The position numbers were made by a program, and so were the translations under genes. From positions 248,001 to 312,000 of the forward strand of contig DRFO01000017.1 in NCBI GenBank assembly GCA_011050525.1: a stretch of DNA of 64,000 nt. The letters are read 5' to 3'. Source of the DNA: Halopseudomonas xinjiangensis (GTDB lineage: Bacteria; Pseudomonadota; Gammaproteobacteria; Pseudomonadales; Pseudomonadaceae). Below are positions 20,111-33,952 of the stretch, piece by piece (position 1 is the stretch's first letter; each line of letters starts with the position of its first letter). The notes beneath the pieces were generated by a model that saw nothing but the letters and a program-made list of their open reading frames with translations, was not told the origin of the DNA and did not search any database.

Positions 20111-20548
20111 ATGGATATCAACGAAATCAAAGAGTACCTTCCCCACCGCTACCCGTTCTTGCTGGTGGATAGGGTAATCGAACTGGACCTTGAGGCGCGC
20201 CAGATCCGGGCCTACAAGAATGTCTCGGTGAACGAGCCATTTTTCAATGGTCACTTCCCGCAGCATCCTATCATGCCCGGCGTGTTGATCATTGAAGCCA
20301 TGGCTCAGGCCGCAGGTTTGCTGGGTTTCAAGATGATGAATGTCAAGCCTGCCGATGGCACCCTTTATTATTTTGTTGGCTCCGACAAGCTGCGCTTCCG
20401 TCAACCGGTCGTTCCGGGGGATCAGCTTTTTCTGGAAGCCCGGTACCTCAGTAATAAGCGAGGCATATGGAAATTTGCCTGCCGCGCCATGGTCGATGGC
20501 AAGGAGGCTTGCTCTGCTGAAATCATCTGTGCGGAACACAAGGTATGA
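20111..20548 (+). CDS. fabZ: 3-hydroxyacyl-[acyl-carrier-protein] dehydratase FabZ
   Basis: FabZ dehydrates 3-hydroxyacyl-ACP in fatty-acid elongation and competes with LpxA/LpxD for the same substrate, so its location here is meaningful. The 145-residue hot-dog-fold protein has [12 protein letters not shown] near the N-terminus. The catalytic His and Glu lie in [25 protein letters not shown] start at the ATG at 20111 ([10 protein letters not shown]), as in homologues; AAGG at 20097-20100 is ten bases away. An ATG at 20102 lies only one base from that site. The stop overlaps the lpxA start by four bases. Confidence 0.95.
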   Translation: MDINEIKEYLPHRYPFLLVDRVIELDLEARQIRAYKNVSVNEPFFNGHFPQHPIMPGVLIIEAMAQAAGLLGFKMMNVKPADGTLYYFVGSDKLRFRQPVVPGDQLFLEARYLSNKRGIWKFACRAMVDGKEACSAEIICAEHKV

Positions 20549-21321
20549 CCCGTATTCATCCCCAGGCCATCGTTGATCCAGCCGCCCGGCTGGCGGACGA
20601 CGTCGAGGTCGGCCCCTGGACCTGGATCGGACCGGATGTCGAGATCGGCGCGGGCACCGTCATAGGCCCGCACGTCGTCTTGAAAGGCCCGACGACTATT
20701 GGCGAGGGTAATCGGATTTTTCAGTTCTCATCGGTTGGCGAAGATTGTCAGGACAAAAAATACGCAGGTGAGCCCACCCGGCTGGTGATTGGTGATTTCA
20801 ACGTCATCCGTGAGGGCTGTACGCTGCACCGGGGCACGATTCAGGACCAGGGCGTGACGCAGATCGGCAGTTATAACCTGTTGATGGCCTACGTTCATGT
20901 GGGTCACGACTGTATCGTCGGCGACCACTGTATTCTGGCAAATAATGCTGCCATCGCTGGCCATGTCCATGTTGGGAGTGGTGCGATTCTGGGCGGCTTT
21001 ACCACCGTCCATCAGTTTTGCCGGCTTGGGGCCTGGTCAATGAGTGCAGCGAACAGCGCGGTGTTCAAGGATATCCCTGCCTATGTCATGGTGGGTGGAA
21101 ACCCCGCCAGTGCCCACGGCATGAATTTCGAGGGTATGCGCCGCCGGGGCTATAGCCCTGAGCTGGTGACCGCCCTGCGTCGCGCCTACAAACAGGTTTA
21201 TCGTCAGGGGCTTACCTTGCAGGAAGCACTGAAAAGCCTGGAAGCCAGCGCTCAGGAACACCCTGAAATCGCCCTGTACCGTGATTCCATCCTGGCCTCG
21301 ACCCGCGGCATTACTCGCTGA
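20545..21321 (+). CDS. lpxA: Acyl-ACP--UDP-N-acetylglucosamine O-acyltransferase
   Basis: LpxA catalyses the first step of lipid A synthesis, acylating UDP-GlcNAc at O3. The 258-residue homotrimeric enzyme is a left-handed beta helix. Hexapeptide turns start at [38 protein letters not shown]. The catalytic histidine lies in [18 protein letters not shown] at about residue 121, and the C-terminal helical domain begins near [12 protein letters not shown]. It overlaps fabZ by ATGA and precedes lpxB, the classic order. Confidence 0.96.
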   Translation: MTRIHPQAIVDPAARLADDVEVGPWTWIGPDVEIGAGTVIGPHVVLKGPTTIGEGNRIFQFSSVGEDCQDKKYAGEPTRLVIGDFNVIREGCTLHRGTIQDQGVTQIGSYNLLMAYVHVGHDCIVGDHCILANNAAIAGHVHVGSGAILGGFTTVHQFCRLGAWSMSAANSAVFKDIPAYVMVGGNPASAHGMNFEGMRRRGYSPELVTALRRAYKQVYRQGLTLQEALKSLEASAQEHPEIALYRDSILASTRGITR

Positions 21322-21323
21322 TC

Positions 21324-22505
21324 ATGCCTGCCCAAGCCTCTTCCAGCCGTAAGCCGCTGTGTATTGCCCTCGTTGCCGGGGAGGCCTCGGGCGACACGCT
21401 GGGTGCCGGGCTGATGCAGGCTTTCAAACAGCGCCATCCGGATGCACGCTTCATCGGCATCGGTGGGCCCCGCATGATTACCGAAGGTATGGAAAGTCGC
21501 GTACCCATGGAGCGTCTATCGGTCATGGGTCTTGTTGAAGTGCTGGGACGCCTCAAGGAACTATTGAAGATTCGCAAGGATCTTGTCGTCTGGTTAAAGT
21601 CGCAAGAACCTGATGTGTTTGTCGGTATCGACGCACCGGATTTCACCCTCAACGTTGAACTCCAATTGCGTGGAGCGGGTGTTCCAACGGTGCACTACGT
21701 TAGTCCTTCGGTGTGGGCCTGGCGGGAAAAACGCGTCCTGGGTATTCAAAAGTCCACCGATCTGATGCTCACGCTCTTTCCCTTTGAGGAAGAGGTTTAC
21801 CGCAGGCACGGCGTGGCGGTTCGCTGCGTGGGCCACACACTGGCTGATCAGATCCCCCTTGATCCGGACAAGCAGGCCGCTCGAAAGATTTTAGGGCTCC
21901 CGGAAGACGCCAGGGTTGTTGCTCTGATGCCGGGCAGCCGCAACGGTGAGCTGCGCAAGCTCGGTCTGTTGTTTTTGCAAACGGCTCAGTGGTGTCTGCA
22001 AAGGCAGCCGGGCCTGACATTTGTCATGCCCTGCGCGAATCCCGAGCGCAGGACCCAAATGCAAGCCATTGTTGCCGACAGTGGACTGAATCTCCCCCTG
22101 GTTTTGCTGGATGGTCAGGCCCACGAAGCGCTTGCGGCCTGTGATGCGGTGCTGATCGCCTCCGGCACGGCGACGTTGGAAGCCATGCTGTTCAAGCGGC
22201 CTATGGTCGTTGCCTATCGCATGGCCGGCTTGACCTTTCGGATACTCAAGCGGTTGGTCAAGATAGGGCACGTGGCCCTGCCGAATCTGTTGGCGGGTCG
22301 TGAAGTGGCACCCGAGTTTCTTCAGGACGATGCCACGCCAGAGGCAATGGGTCCGGCTTTGCTGGAAAGACTGGGGCCAACCCCGGAGCGTGAAGCGACC
22401 CAGGCAGAATTCACCCGATTGCATCATTTGCTGCGACGTGGGGCCGATCACGCCGCGGCCGAGGCGGTAGAACAATTACTGCAGCAGAAGGGCCGACTGC
22501 CATGA
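21324..22505 (+). CDS. lpxB: Lipid-A-disaccharide synthase
   Basis: LpxB is a peripheral inner-membrane GT19 glycosyltransferase that joins UDP-diacylglucosamine to lipid X. The 393-residue product opens with [20 protein letters not shown] at about 12-31 and has [10 protein letters not shown] and [15 protein letters not shown]. The donor-site region includes [14 protein letters not shown] and [23 protein letters not shown], the family signatures. The length is normal. It follows lpxA by two bases and overlaps rnhB by four. Confidence 0.95.
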   Translation: MPAQASSSRKPLCIALVAGEASGDTLGAGLMQAFKQRHPDARFIGIGGPRMITEGMESRVPMERLSVMGLVEVLGRLKELLKIRKDLVVWLKSQEPDVFVGIDAPDFTLNVELQLRGAGVPTVHYVSPSVWAWREKRVLGIQKSTDLMLTLFPFEEEVYRRHGVAVRCVGHTLADQIPLDPDKQAARKILGLPEDARVVALMPGSRNGELRKLGLLFLQTAQWCLQRQPGLTFVMPCANPERRTQMQAIVADSGLNLPLVLLDGQAHEALAACDAVLIASGTATLEAMLFKRPMVVAYRMAGLTFRILKRLVKIGHVALPNLLAGREVAPEFLQDDATPEAMGPALLERLGPTPEREATQAEFTRLHHLLRRGADHAAAEAVEQLLQQKGRLP

Positions 22506-23167
22506 ATCAGGTATTGATGGAATGGATACTGCCTGAGGGAGAGTTCGTGGCGGGTGTCGATGAAGTCGGGCGCGGTCCGTTATGCGGCGCCGTGGTAACC
22601 GCTGCGGTAATTCTGGATCCCATGCGACCCATCGAGGGGTTGAATGATTCGAAAAAGCTGACCAAGGCGCGCCGCGAGGAGTTGTCTGTACTGATTCGGG
22701 AACGCGCCCTGGCCTGGAGTATCGCGCGTGCGGAAGTGGAGGAGATCGATCAGTTGAACATCCTCCACGCGACCATGCTGGCGATGCAACGTGCGGTGGC
22801 CGGTCTGTCTATCAAGCCTGATCGGGTGTTGGTCGATGGCAATCGTTGCCCCATTCTGCCGATGCCCAGCGAGCCGGTTATCAAGGGCGACTCGCGGGTT
22901 CCTGCGATCGCTGCCGCCTCGATTCTGGCCAAGGTGGCCCGCGATCGGGAGATGGTTGAGCTCGATCAGATTTACCCAGGCTACGGTCTTGCCAGCCACA
23001 AGGGATATGCCACGCCCGTCCATTTGCAAGCCCTTCGGGATCTCGGTGCTACCATCATTCATCGCCGTTCGTTTGCGCCGGTACGCGAGGCGTTGGGTAT
23101 GGTGGTTGAGGTCGATGAGACTGCCGCAACGGCTGATTTCGATGATTCGGGTTTGGCTTTGCTGTAG
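22502..23167 (+). CDS. rnhB: Ribonuclease HII
   Basis: RNase HII cuts RNA in RNA-DNA hybrids and single ribonucleotides embedded in DNA. The 221-residue protein has the metal acids D20-E21 in [13 protein letters not shown], then [14 protein letters not shown], the acid in VLVDGNRCP and the final acid region [13 protein letters not shown] conserved SHKGY follows ([18 protein letters not shown]). It is about 20 residues longer than P. aeruginosa RnhB, with an extra acidic C-terminal tail ([14 protein letters not shown]). It overlaps lpxB by four bases; after it a 510-base non-coding gap breaks the operon. Confidence 0.94.
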   Translation: MNQVLMEWILPEGEFVAGVDEVGRGPLCGAVVTAAVILDPMRPIEGLNDSKKLTKARREELSVLIRERALAWSIARAEVEEIDQLNILHATMLAMQRAVAGLSIKPDRVLVDGNRCPILPMPSEPVIKGDSRVPAIAAASILAKVARDREMVELDQIYPGYGLASHKGYATPVHLQALRDLGATIIHRRSFAPVREALGMVVEVDETAATADFDDSGLALL

Positions 23168-23258
23168 AGGCAACACGACCCTGGCTTCGAAAGCGCCAAG
23201 CGAGTTGCTCCGCATCTAAGGTGCGTCGACAAGTAGGTACTTCTGGTTTGGCTTGTGC

Positions 23259-23364
23259 GCATCGGGCCGGGGCAGCCAGAGCAAGACGCCGTGAACCCGT
23301 CCATGGGGGCTTCTCCAAAACATCCATGTTTTGGACACTTGCTCCAGCTGCCCCGCCCCGATGC
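23259..23364. repeat. Large nested palindrome, probable dispersed intergenic repeat
   Basis: The outer arms GCATCGGGCCGGGGCAGC (23259-23276) and GCTGCCCCGCCCCGATGC (23347-23364) are complementary at 17 of 18 positions. Inside them, GAGCAAG (23278-23284) and CTTGCTC (23338-23344) continue the stem. At the centre CCAAAACAT (23315-23323) and ATGTTTTGG (23326-23334) form a perfect 9-bp hairpin with a CC loop. The whole resembles a dispersed intergenic repeat family that I recall from Pseudomonas-type genomes. The copy number in this genome cannot be judged from one window. Confidence 0.75.
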
Positions 23365-23418
23365 TTGGATGGCCTCGGTGTGGCGCGTAGAAATGACGTA
23401 TTTTTGCAGTCAATTCGA

Positions 23419-23499
23419 CGCCCTGTAGGGCGGGTGCGGCGTGAGATGACTAAGCCGACCGTGCGACTGCATGGATGCGGTCGCCGGGATCCGGTCGGC
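23419..23499. repeat. Two further hairpins of the intergenic repeat
   Basis: CGCCCT/AGGGCG (23419-23432) forms a perfect 6-bp stem with a GT loop. Next, GCCGACCG (23454-23461) and CGGTCGGC (23492-23499) enclose GCGACTGCAT/ATGCGGTCGC (23463-23472, 23475-23484), with a GG loop and one wobble pair. The 2-base loop between CAT and ATG mirrors the central hairpin of the upstream palindrome, suggesting related modules. Confidence 0.7.
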
Positions 23500-23677
23500 G
23501 AGCTTACAAGGATGTACTTGCAGCGTGTCGGTGTGGCATCTTGCGCAGTGCCCGCCTTGCACGGCATCGCAAAAGTCTGGCGGCCACCGGTCAAACGACA
23601 CTCACCGCCACTGGCCCGATCTGACCCCCGCCGTTACAATCCCTTCCTTGCAGTCTGCCCTCTGAAACAGGATCACT

Positions 23678-26600
23678 ATGAGCTTCTCCTTCATCCATTT
23701 GCGCGTCCACAGCGAATACTCTCTGGTTGATGGTCTGGTCAAGATCAAGCCATTGGTCAAGGCGGTAGGCGAGGGCGGGATGCCGGCGGTAGCGGTGACC
23801 GACCAGAACAACATGTGCAGTCTGGTTAAATTCTACAAGGCGGCCATGGGTGCAGGCGTCAAACCCATTTCCGGCGTGGATATCTGGGTCGTCGGTCGGG
23901 ATGATGATGCCAATCTGACCCGTCTGAGCCTTCTGGCGATGAATCGCGTGGGCTACCGCAACCTGACTGAGCTTATCTCTCGAGGCTACACCGAGGGCCA
24001 GCGTAATGGCCTGGTGACGATCCGCCGGGACTGGATCGCTGAAGCGAGCGAAGGGGTTATCGCGCTGTCCGGTGCCAAGGAAGGGGAAATCGGACAAGCG
24101 TTGCTGTCCAACAATCCGCAGGAAGCGGATCAGTTGCTGGATTTCTGGATGGGCGTGTTTCCCGGACGTTTCTACATGGAGCTGCAAAGAACCAGCCGAC
24201 GTAACGACGAGGAATATCTGCATGCGGCGGTCGCTCTGGCGGCGCGTCTTGACTGTCCGGTAGTCGCCACCAACGATGTGCGCTTTCTCAAGCGGGGCGA
24301 TTATGAGGCCCATGAGACCCGCGTATGTATTGGCGAGGGCAGGGCGTTGGACGACCCGCGTCGGGTGCGCCAGTACAGCGAAGAACAGTATCTGAAAACG
24401 CCCGAAGAGATGGCCGAACTGTTTTCAGATATTCCGGAAGCCCTGGAAAATACCGTAGAGATCGCCAAGCGTTGCAATATCGACGTGCAACTGGGTACCT
24501 ACTTCCTGCCGGAATATCCGATCCCGGACGGCATGACCCAGGAGCAGTTTTTTCGCAAGGTGTCCTTCGAGGGTCTCGAAGAACGCTTCAAGGTGATTCT
24601 CCCTCCAAACTCGGAAAATTATGAGGCCAGACGTCAGGTCTATGTTGATCGCCTGAATTTCGAGCTGGATATCATTATCCAGATGGGTTTTCCCGGTTAC
24701 TTCCTGATCGTGATGGACTTCATCAAGTGGGCCAAGGGCAATGGTGTACCGGTGGGGCCAGGACGAGGGTCAGGGGCTGGTTCGCTGGTAGCTTATGTGT
24801 TGTTGATTACCGACCTGGACCCGCTGGCCTACGACTTGCTGTTCGAACGCTTTCTCAATCCTGAGCGGGTATCAATGCCCGACTTTGATATCGATTTCTG
24901 CATGGAAGGGCGCGACCGCGTCATCGAATACGTCGCCGAGACCTACGGGCGCAACGCCGTCTCGCAGATCATCACCTTCGGCACCATGGCCGCCAAGGCG
25001 GTGGTGCGGGACGTGGCGCGAGTGCAGGGCAAGTCCTATGGTCTGGCGGACAGGCTGTCGAAAATGATTCCCTTCGAAGTCGGCATGACCCTGGCCAAGG
25101 CCCACGAGCAAGAGGAAATTCTTCGCGACTTTCTGACCAACGATGAAGAAGCCCAGGAAATCTGGGATATGGCGCTGAAGCTGGAAGGCATAACCCGCAA
25201 CGTCGGCAAGCATGCGGGCGGCGTGGTTATCGCGCCCACCAAGCTGACCGATTTCGCACCGCTCTATTGTGACGAAGCCGGTGGCGGGCTGGTTACCCAG
25301 TTCGACAAGGATGACGTGGAATCGGCGGGTCTGGTGAAGTTCGACTTCCTCGGCCTGCGGACCCTGACCATCATCGACTGGGCCATGGACACGATCAACC
25401 GGGTGCGGGCCAAGACCGGGGATGCGCCGCTGGATATCAACTTTATCCCGCTCGATGATCAGCCCACCTACCACATGCTGCAAAAGGCCGAGACCACTGC
25501 GGTATTCCAGCTGGAATCACGCGGCATGAAGGAGCTGATCAAGAAGCTGCGCCCGGATTGCCTGGAAGATCTTATCGCACTCGTTGCGCTGTTCCGTCCC
25601 GGTCCGTTGCAATCAGGCATGGTCGACGACTTTATCAATCGTAAGCACGGACGCGAAATACTCTCGTACCCGCATCCGAATTATCAGCTCGACAGTCTCA
25701 AGCCAGTACTGGCACCGACCTATGGCATTATTCTGTATCAGGAACAGGTAATGCAGATTGCCCAGGTGATGGCTGGCTTTACCCTGGGCGGCGCCGACAT
25801 GTTGCGCCGGGCAATGGGCAAGAAGAAGCCGGAGGAAATGGCCAAGCAGCGCGCCGTGTTCCTCGAAGGCTGTGAAAACAATGGTATTGAAGCCGACCTG
25901 GCAGGCAACATTTTTGACCTGGTCGAGAAATTCGCAGGGTATGGTTTCAATAAGTCGCACTCGGCGGCCTATGGGCTGGTTTCGTACCAGACCGCTTGGC
26001 TCAAGGCCCACTATCCAGCGCCCTTCATGGCGGCAGTACTGTCGGCGGACATGCATAACACCGACAAGGTGGTGACCTTGATCGAAGAATGTCGCAGCAT
26101 GAAAATGCGCCTCAATCCGCCCGATGTAAACATGTCCGAATACAAGTTCACGGTGGATGAAAGTGGCGCCGTCGTTTATGGCCTGGGTGCTATCAAGGGT
26201 GTAGGCGAGGGCCCGGTGGAAACCATCGTGCAAACCCGGCAATGCGGCGGTCCGTTCACTGACCTGTTCGATTTTTGCGCTCGGGTCGATCTCAAGCGCA
26301 TCAACAAGCGGGTAATGGAGGCGCTGCTTCGCAGTGGGGCACTCGATGCCATGGGGCCGTTCTTCGATACGGAACAGCAGGCCTACCTCAAGCAGGTTGA
26401 CCGTAACCGGGCGGCCCTGGCCGCAGCGATGGAGGAGGCCATGGCCGCAGCAGAGCAAACGGCCAAAAGCGCGGACAGCGGCCATGATGATCTTTTCGGT
26501 GAACTGCTCGGCCCTTCCGCGGGGCGTGACGTGTTTGAATCCTATCGGCGCGTGCGCGAGTGGAGTTTCAAGGAGCGCTTGCGGGGCGAGAAGGAGACGC

Positions 26601-27202
26601 TTGGCCTGTACCTGACAGGCCACCCGATAGACGAATACGAGAGAGAAGTTCGTCGCTTTGCGCGCCAGCGCATCATCGACTTGAAGCCCTCGAGGGAAAG
26701 TCAAACCATTGCCGGGCTGGTGTTTGATCTGCGGGTAATGAAAAGCAAGCGGGGCGACAAGGTGGGTTTCGTCACCCTGGATGATCGTTCTGCGCGTATT
26801 GAGGTCTCATTATTTGCCGAGGCCTATCAAGCCGCACAATCTCTGCTGCAAAAGGATGCACTACTGGTTGTTGAAGGTGAGGTTGCCCAGGACGATTTCT
26901 CCGGTGGTTTGCGTATGCGCGCCAAACGGGTAATGAGTCTTGAAGAGGCGCGCACAACGCTGCTGGACAGTGTTCGTATACGCATGGACGCCAGGCAGCA
27001 CGGGCCGGAGTGTCTCTCACGATTGGCGGGATTGCTGCAGAAACACAAGGGTGAATGCCCGGTCACGATCGACTTCCAGCGCTCGGACGCCGTTGCCCTG
27101 CTCAAGCTAGGTGATCAGTGGAAGGTCGAACCTGCGGATGAACTGGTGCAGAGCCTGCGTGACCAGTTGGGTAAAGACAGCGTCTCCTTGCACTACAGAT
27201 AA
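23678..27202 (+). CDS. dnaE: DNA polymerase III subunit alpha
   Basis: DnaE is the replicative C-family polymerase. The 1174-residue product has the usual order. It starts with an N-terminal PHP domain ([19 protein letters not shown]), then the palm with catalytic aspartates D402 and D404 in [17 protein letters not shown]. The fingers follow, with [11 protein letters not shown] and the nucleotide-binding [18 protein letters not shown]. The (HhH)2 region comes next ([16 protein letters not shown]), then an OB domain (about 1000-1080) and a C-terminal domain that binds tau. The length matches P. aeruginosa (1173). An RBS-like AGGA precedes the ATG. It is distinct from the second, error-prone homologue dnaE2 at 36949. 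Confidence 0.97.
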   Translation: MSFSFIHLRVHSEYSLVDGLVKIKPLVKAVGEGGMPAVAVTDQNNMCSLVKFYKAAMGAGVKPISGVDIWVVGRDDDANLTRLSLLAMNRVGYRNLTELISRGYTEGQRNGLVTIRRDWIAEASEGVIALSGAKEGEIGQALLSNNPQEADQLLDFWMGVFPGRFYMELQRTSRRNDEEYLHAAVALAARLDCPVVATNDVRFLKRGDYEAHETRVCIGEGRALDDPRRVRQYSEEQYLKTPEEMAELFSDIPEALENTVEIAKRCNIDVQLGTYFLPEYPIPDGMTQEQFFRKVSFEGLEERFKVILPPNSENYEARRQVYVDRLNFELDIIIQMGFPGYFLIVMDFIKWAKGNGVPVGPGRGSGAGSLVAYVLLITDLDPLAYDLLFERFLNPERVSMPDFDIDFCMEGRDRVIEYVAETYGRNAVSQIITFGTMAAKAVVRDVARVQGKSYGLADRLSKMIPFEVGMTLAKAHEQEEILRDFLTNDEEAQEIWDMALKLEGITRNVGKHAGGVVIAPTKLTDFAPLYCDEAGGGLVTQFDKDDVESAGLVKFDFLGLRTLTIIDWAMDTINRVRAKTGDAPLDINFIPLDDQPTYHMLQKAETTAVFQLESRGMKELIKKLRPDCLEDLIALVALFRPGPLQSGMVDDFINRKHGREILSYPHPNYQLDSLKPVLAPTYGIILYQEQVMQIAQVMAGFTLGGADMLRRAMGKKKPEEMAKQRAVFLEGCENNGIEADLAGNIFDLVEKFAGYGFNKSHSAAYGLVSYQTAWLKAHYPAPFMAAVLSADMHNTDKVVTLIEECRSMKMRLNPPDVNMSEYKFTVDESGAVVYGLGAIKGVGEGPVETIVQTRQCGGPFTDLFDFCARVDLKRINKRVMEALLRSGALDAMGPFFDTEQQAYLKQVDRNRAALAAAMEEAMAAAEQTAKSADSGHDDLFGELLGPSAGRDVFESYRRVREWSFKERLRGEKETLGLYLTGHPIDEYEREVRRFARQRIIDLKPSRESQTIAGLVFDLRVMKSKRGDKVGFVTLDDRSARIEVSLFAEAYQAAQSLLQKDALLVVEGEVAQDDFSGGLRMRAKRVMSLEEARTTLLDSVRIRMDARQHGPECLSRLAGLLQKHKGECPVTIDFQRSDAVALLKLGDQWKVEPADELVQSLRDQLGKDSVSLHYR

Positions 27203-27299
27203 ACCTGGGAACCGGCTTGCTCGACGCAGGCACGGCAATCCCGTAAGGTAACGCAAAAAATCGGATGCCCTGCATGGGCCACGCGGATGATGGACGCCT

Positions 27300-28256
27300 A
27301 TGAGCAAGAGTCAGAAATATCTGGAATTTGAGCAGCCTATTGCCGACCTGCAGGCCAAGATCGAAGAGCTGCGATTGGTCGGTAGTGACAATTCCCTAAA
27401 CATCACTGATGAGATTACCCGGCTGCAGGACAAGAGCAAATCCTTGACCGAAAGCATATTCTCCAATCTGTCCAGTTGGCAGGTTGCGCAGATGGCCCGA
27501 CATCCGCAGCGGCCCTATACCCTCGATTATATCCAGCACATCTTCACCGACTTTGAAGAATTGCATGGCGACCGGCATTTTGCCGACGATGCGGCGATTG
27601 TGGGTGGTATCGCCCGTCTGGATGGTCGCGCCGTGATGGTGATCGGGCATCAGAAAGGCCGAGACGTGAAGGAGAAGGTGCGTCGCAATTTTGGCATGCC
27701 CAAGCCAGAAGGCTACCGCAAGGCTTGTCGTCTTATGCAGATGGCAGAGCGTTTCAAGATGCCCCTGTTCACCTTTATCGATACGCCTGGCGCCTATCCT
27801 GGCATCGACGCGGAAGAGCGTGGGCAGAGTGAAGCCATTGCCTGGAACCTGCAGATCATGTCGCGGCTGAAGACGCCGATCATTGCGACCGTTATCGGTG
27901 AAGGCGGCTCGGGGGGCGCACTGGCAATCGGCGTATGCGACCGTCTGATGATGCTCCAGTATTCGACCTACTCGGTGATTTCGCCAGAGGGATGCGCTTC
28001 GATTCTCTGGAAAAAATCCGAAAAGGCCGCCGATGCGGCGGAAGCGATGGGGATTACCGCAGGCCGGTTGAAAGAGCTGGGCCTGGTGGATAATCTGATT
28101 CCTGAGCCGCTTGGCGGTGCGCACCGCAAGCCAGAAGAAATGGCCGCGCGCATCAAGAATCAGCTGATTTCCGAACTGGCCGCGTTGGATAATTATTCCG
28201 AAGAGGCTCTTCTGGACAGTCGTTACGAGCGCCTGATGGCCTTCGGTATCAAGTAA
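27300..28256 (+). CDS. accA: Acetyl-CoA carboxylase carboxyltransferase subunit alpha
   Basis: AccA and AccD form the carboxyltransferase that moves CO2 from biotin to acetyl-CoA, making malonyl-CoA for fatty-acid synthesis. The 318-residue protein opens [19 protein letters not shown]. It carries the crotonase-like core with [23 protein letters not shown] and the oxyanion-hole region [19 protein letters not shown], then [15 protein letters not shown]. The length is standard. It lies 97 bases after dnaE, with tilS directly downstream, as in Pseudomonas. Confidence 0.96.
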   Translation: MSKSQKYLEFEQPIADLQAKIEELRLVGSDNSLNITDEITRLQDKSKSLTESIFSNLSSWQVAQMARHPQRPYTLDYIQHIFTDFEELHGDRHFADDAAIVGGIARLDGRAVMVIGHQKGRDVKEKVRRNFGMPKPEGYRKACRLMQMAERFKMPLFTFIDTPGAYPGIDAEERGQSEAIAWNLQIMSRLKTPIIATVIGEGGSGGALAIGVCDRLMMLQYSTYSVISPEGCASILWKKSEKAADAAEAMGITAGRLKELGLVDNLIPEPLGGAHRKPEEMAARIKNQLISELAALDNYSEEALLDSRYERLMAFGIK

Positions 28257-28258
28257 GC

Positions 28259-29623
28259 ATGTTTACACCGCAGGGGTTGCTGAAGGAATTGGCGCCCTGC
28301 AGGGACGCTCCGGTCTGGTGGCTGGGGCTTTCCGGCGGTCTGGATTCGATGGCATTGCTGGAGGCATTGACCCAGCTCCGCCAGACGCATGATCTCCCAC
28401 CTGTTCAAGCCATTCATGTTCACCACGGTTTGCATCCTGATGCCGATGCCTGGGCAGCGCATTGCCAGCAGCAGTGTGACGCTCGCTTCATCCCATTGCA
28501 TATCCTGCGTGTCGAGTTGGAACAGGGCGCGAGTATTGAGTCTGCCGCTCGCGCCGCCCGTTATGAGGTGTTCGAATCATTGATAGGCTCTGGCGATTAT
28601 CTGTTGCTGGCCCATCACCGGGATGATCAGCTGGAAACTCTCCTCTTCAGGCTGGTCCGTGGCACCGGTTTGCGGGGCCTTTCAGGGATGCCGAGGCAGA
28701 GAAGCCTGGCTGCCGGACGTTTGCTGCGGCCAATGCTTTGCTGGCGACGAAGCGAGCTGGCTGCCTGGGCTGTCGAGCAAAATCTGCTGTGGATCGAAGA
28801 TCCGGCTAACAGGGACCAGCGTTTTGCCCGCACCGCCTTGCGGCACGAACTCCTGCCGCTCCTGCGTCAACAATGGCCGGCGATGGAGAACAGCCTGCTA
28901 CGGCTGGCTGATCATGTGAGCGAAGCCAGTAGTCTGCTCGACGAACGGGCCGCCGAGGATCTTGCGCTGGTTCAGGCTGAAGATGCGGACGAATGGCTTG
29001 CGCCCTGGCCCAGTCTGGAACTTGAGTCCATGCTGGAGCTGTCCCCGGCTCGTCAGAGCAATCTTCTGCGCTACTGGTTGACCAAGCATGATTGTCTGCT
29101 GCCAGACCATCGCCAGTTGCGCGAGGTGTTGCAGCAATTACCCGCGGCGTCTGACAGTCAGCCGGTTACCCTGATTGGCGACTATCAATTGCGTCGTTCC
29201 TCCGGACGGCTCTGGTTGTTATCGCGCGCAGGGGTAAGTGCGGGCTGCGAGCAAGCGTTGGCCGCATTTGTTGATACCAGACTGGTAAATGGCAACGGCG
29301 AACTGATTTTCCGACCGATGCCGGGAGGGCTGATGTGGAGACCTGGAAAGTGGCGCATCGATTATCGTCAGGGAGGCGAACGGATCAAGCTGTCCGGGCG
29401 TCCCCACCGTTCGTTGAAGCAACTTTTCCAAGAAGCTGCAATACCGTTTTGGCTACGTCCGGCGCTGCCCTTGCTGTACTGCGATGGGCGGCTGGTGTCA
29501 GTGGCCGGCCGCTGGAACTCCGAGGACGCCTGCGCTGCTCCCGATCAACTCGGCTGGCAGATCAGTTGGCAACCGGCCGCGCAGGATCGCCCTGGTGATA
29601 AAGGGTTCGGCAGGTCTGCGTGA
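28259..29623 (+). CDS. tilS: tRNA(Ile)-lysidine synthetase
   Basis: TilS attaches lysine to C34 of the tRNA-Ile with a CAU anticodon, switching its identity from Met to Ile. The 454-residue protein has the PP-loop ATPase signature SGGLDS at residues 25-30, followed by AIHVHHGLHPDADAW and LLLAHHRDDQLETLLFRL. The C-terminal tRNA-binding domain (about 350-440) ends in a RWNSEDA region. Its ATG starts two bases after the accA stop, implying co-translation. Confidence 0.93.
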   Translation: MFTPQGLLKELAPCRDAPVWWLGLSGGLDSMALLEALTQLRQTHDLPPVQAIHVHHGLHPDADAWAAHCQQQCDARFIPLHILRVELEQGASIESAARAARYEVFESLIGSGDYLLLAHHRDDQLETLLFRLVRGTGLRGLSGMPRQRSLAAGRLLRPMLCWRRSELAAWAVEQNLLWIEDPANRDQRFARTALRHELLPLLRQQWPAMENSLLRLADHVSEASSLLDERAAEDLALVQAEDADEWLAPWPSLELESMLELSPARQSNLLRYWLTKHDCLLPDHRQLREVLQQLPAASDSQPVTLIGDYQLRRSSGRLWLLSRAGVSAGCEQALAAFVDTRLVNGNGELIFRPMPGGLMWRPGKWRIDYRQGGERIKLSGRPHRSLKQLFQEAAIPFWLRPALPLLYCDGRLVSVAGRWNSEDACAAPDQLGWQISWQPAAQDRPGDKGFGRSA

Positions 29624-29638
29624 AGGCTGCTTTGCGGA

Positions 29639-29667
29639 TTGAGCAAACCAAGGTCGTCTGGTATCCT
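29639..29667 (+). promoter_or_regulatory. Possible pyrG promoter
   Basis: TTGAGC (29639-29644) and TATCCT (29662-29667) lie 17 bases apart, about 80 bases before pyrG, in the gap after tilS. Both hexamers match the sigma-70 consensus at four of six positions. The call rests on hexamer match and spacing only. Confidence 0.45.
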
Positions 29668-29728
29668 GATTTCCCATCTTGACGAGACTTTGGTCTCCCT
29701 TCGATTTCCTGCGGCCGCGGTCGCCTAA

Positions 29729-33584
<3,856 letters not shown>

Positions 33585-33656
33585 TTGAGCCTGTGCCGTT
33601 CCGGATCAGCCGCCTGGGGTGTCTGGTCCGGGGTTTGCAAGAATAATAAGGTCGGT

Positions 33657-33682
33657 ATGCCCATTGGAGGCATTATTTTGTG
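33657..33682 (+). promoter_or_regulatory. Hairpin covering the ftsB ribosome site
   Basis: ATGCC (33657-33661) pairs with GGCAT (33669-33673). The second arm takes in the last two bases of the Shine-Dalgarno GGAGG (33666-33670), which precedes the GTG at 33680. AATAAT at 33642-33647 could also pair with ATTATT at 33672-33677. This may lower or control ftsB translation; no partner RNA or protein is evident. Confidence 0.4.
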
Positions 33683-33952
33683 AAATGGCTCTGGGTTGTC
33701 GCTTTGATACTACTAGCTGGTCTTCAGTACCGGCTGTGGGTGGGCGAGGGCAGTTTTGCGCACGTCAATCAGTTAGGTCAGCAAATCGCCGCGCAAAAGA
33801 GTGAAAACGAAAAGCTGCTCGAGCGTAACCGAATTCTTACTGCTGAAGTGGTGGAGCTCAAACAGGGCCTGGAAACCATTGAAGAGCGGGCCAGACATGA
33901 GCTGGGCATGATCAGAGATGGTGAAACCCTGTTTCAGCTGAGCACCGAGTAA
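33680..33952 (+). CDS. ftsB: Cell division protein FtsB
   Basis: FtsB, with FtsL and FtsQ, forms the bitopic divisome subcomplex that activates septal peptidoglycan synthesis by FtsWI. The 90-residue product has a short cytoplasmic head, one membrane helix (residues 3-16), then a leucine-zipper-like coiled coil (about 28-68). The conserved end IEERARHELGMIRDGETLFQ follows. The start is GTG, after GGAGG at nine bases. The stop TAA shares its last base with the ispD ATG; the ftsB-ispD pairing is common in gammaproteobacteria. Confidence 0.93.
   Translation: MKWLWVVALILLAGLQYRLWVGEGSFAHVNQLGQQIAAQKSENEKLLERNRILTAEVVELKQGLETIEERARHELGMIRDGETLFQLSTE

Larger units (their letters stand above)
23168..23677. 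other. 510-base non-coding gap with palindromic repeat element
   Basis: No convincing gene lies here. The open frames are short, low in conserved motifs and run across palindromes. The stretch contains three separate inverted repeats (23259-23364, 23419-23432 and 23454-23499). Its composition is unlike the tight gene spacing on either side. The final bases give the dnaE ribosome site (AGGA at 23669-23672). Small hypothetical proteins are sometimes annotated over such elements; I think they are artefacts. Confidence 0.75.

Noticed and set aside
23055..23594. 179-residue minus-strand open frame over the end of rnhB and the intergenic repeat
   Set aside because: It runs through all the palindromes, overlaps rnhB by more than 100 bases and has a low-complexity Arg/Pro/Thr-rich composition with no domain. 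Most likely a by-product of the repeat.
25613..26704. 363-residue minus-strand open frame opposite dnaE
   Set aside because: Antisense shadow within a clearly coding polymerase gene.
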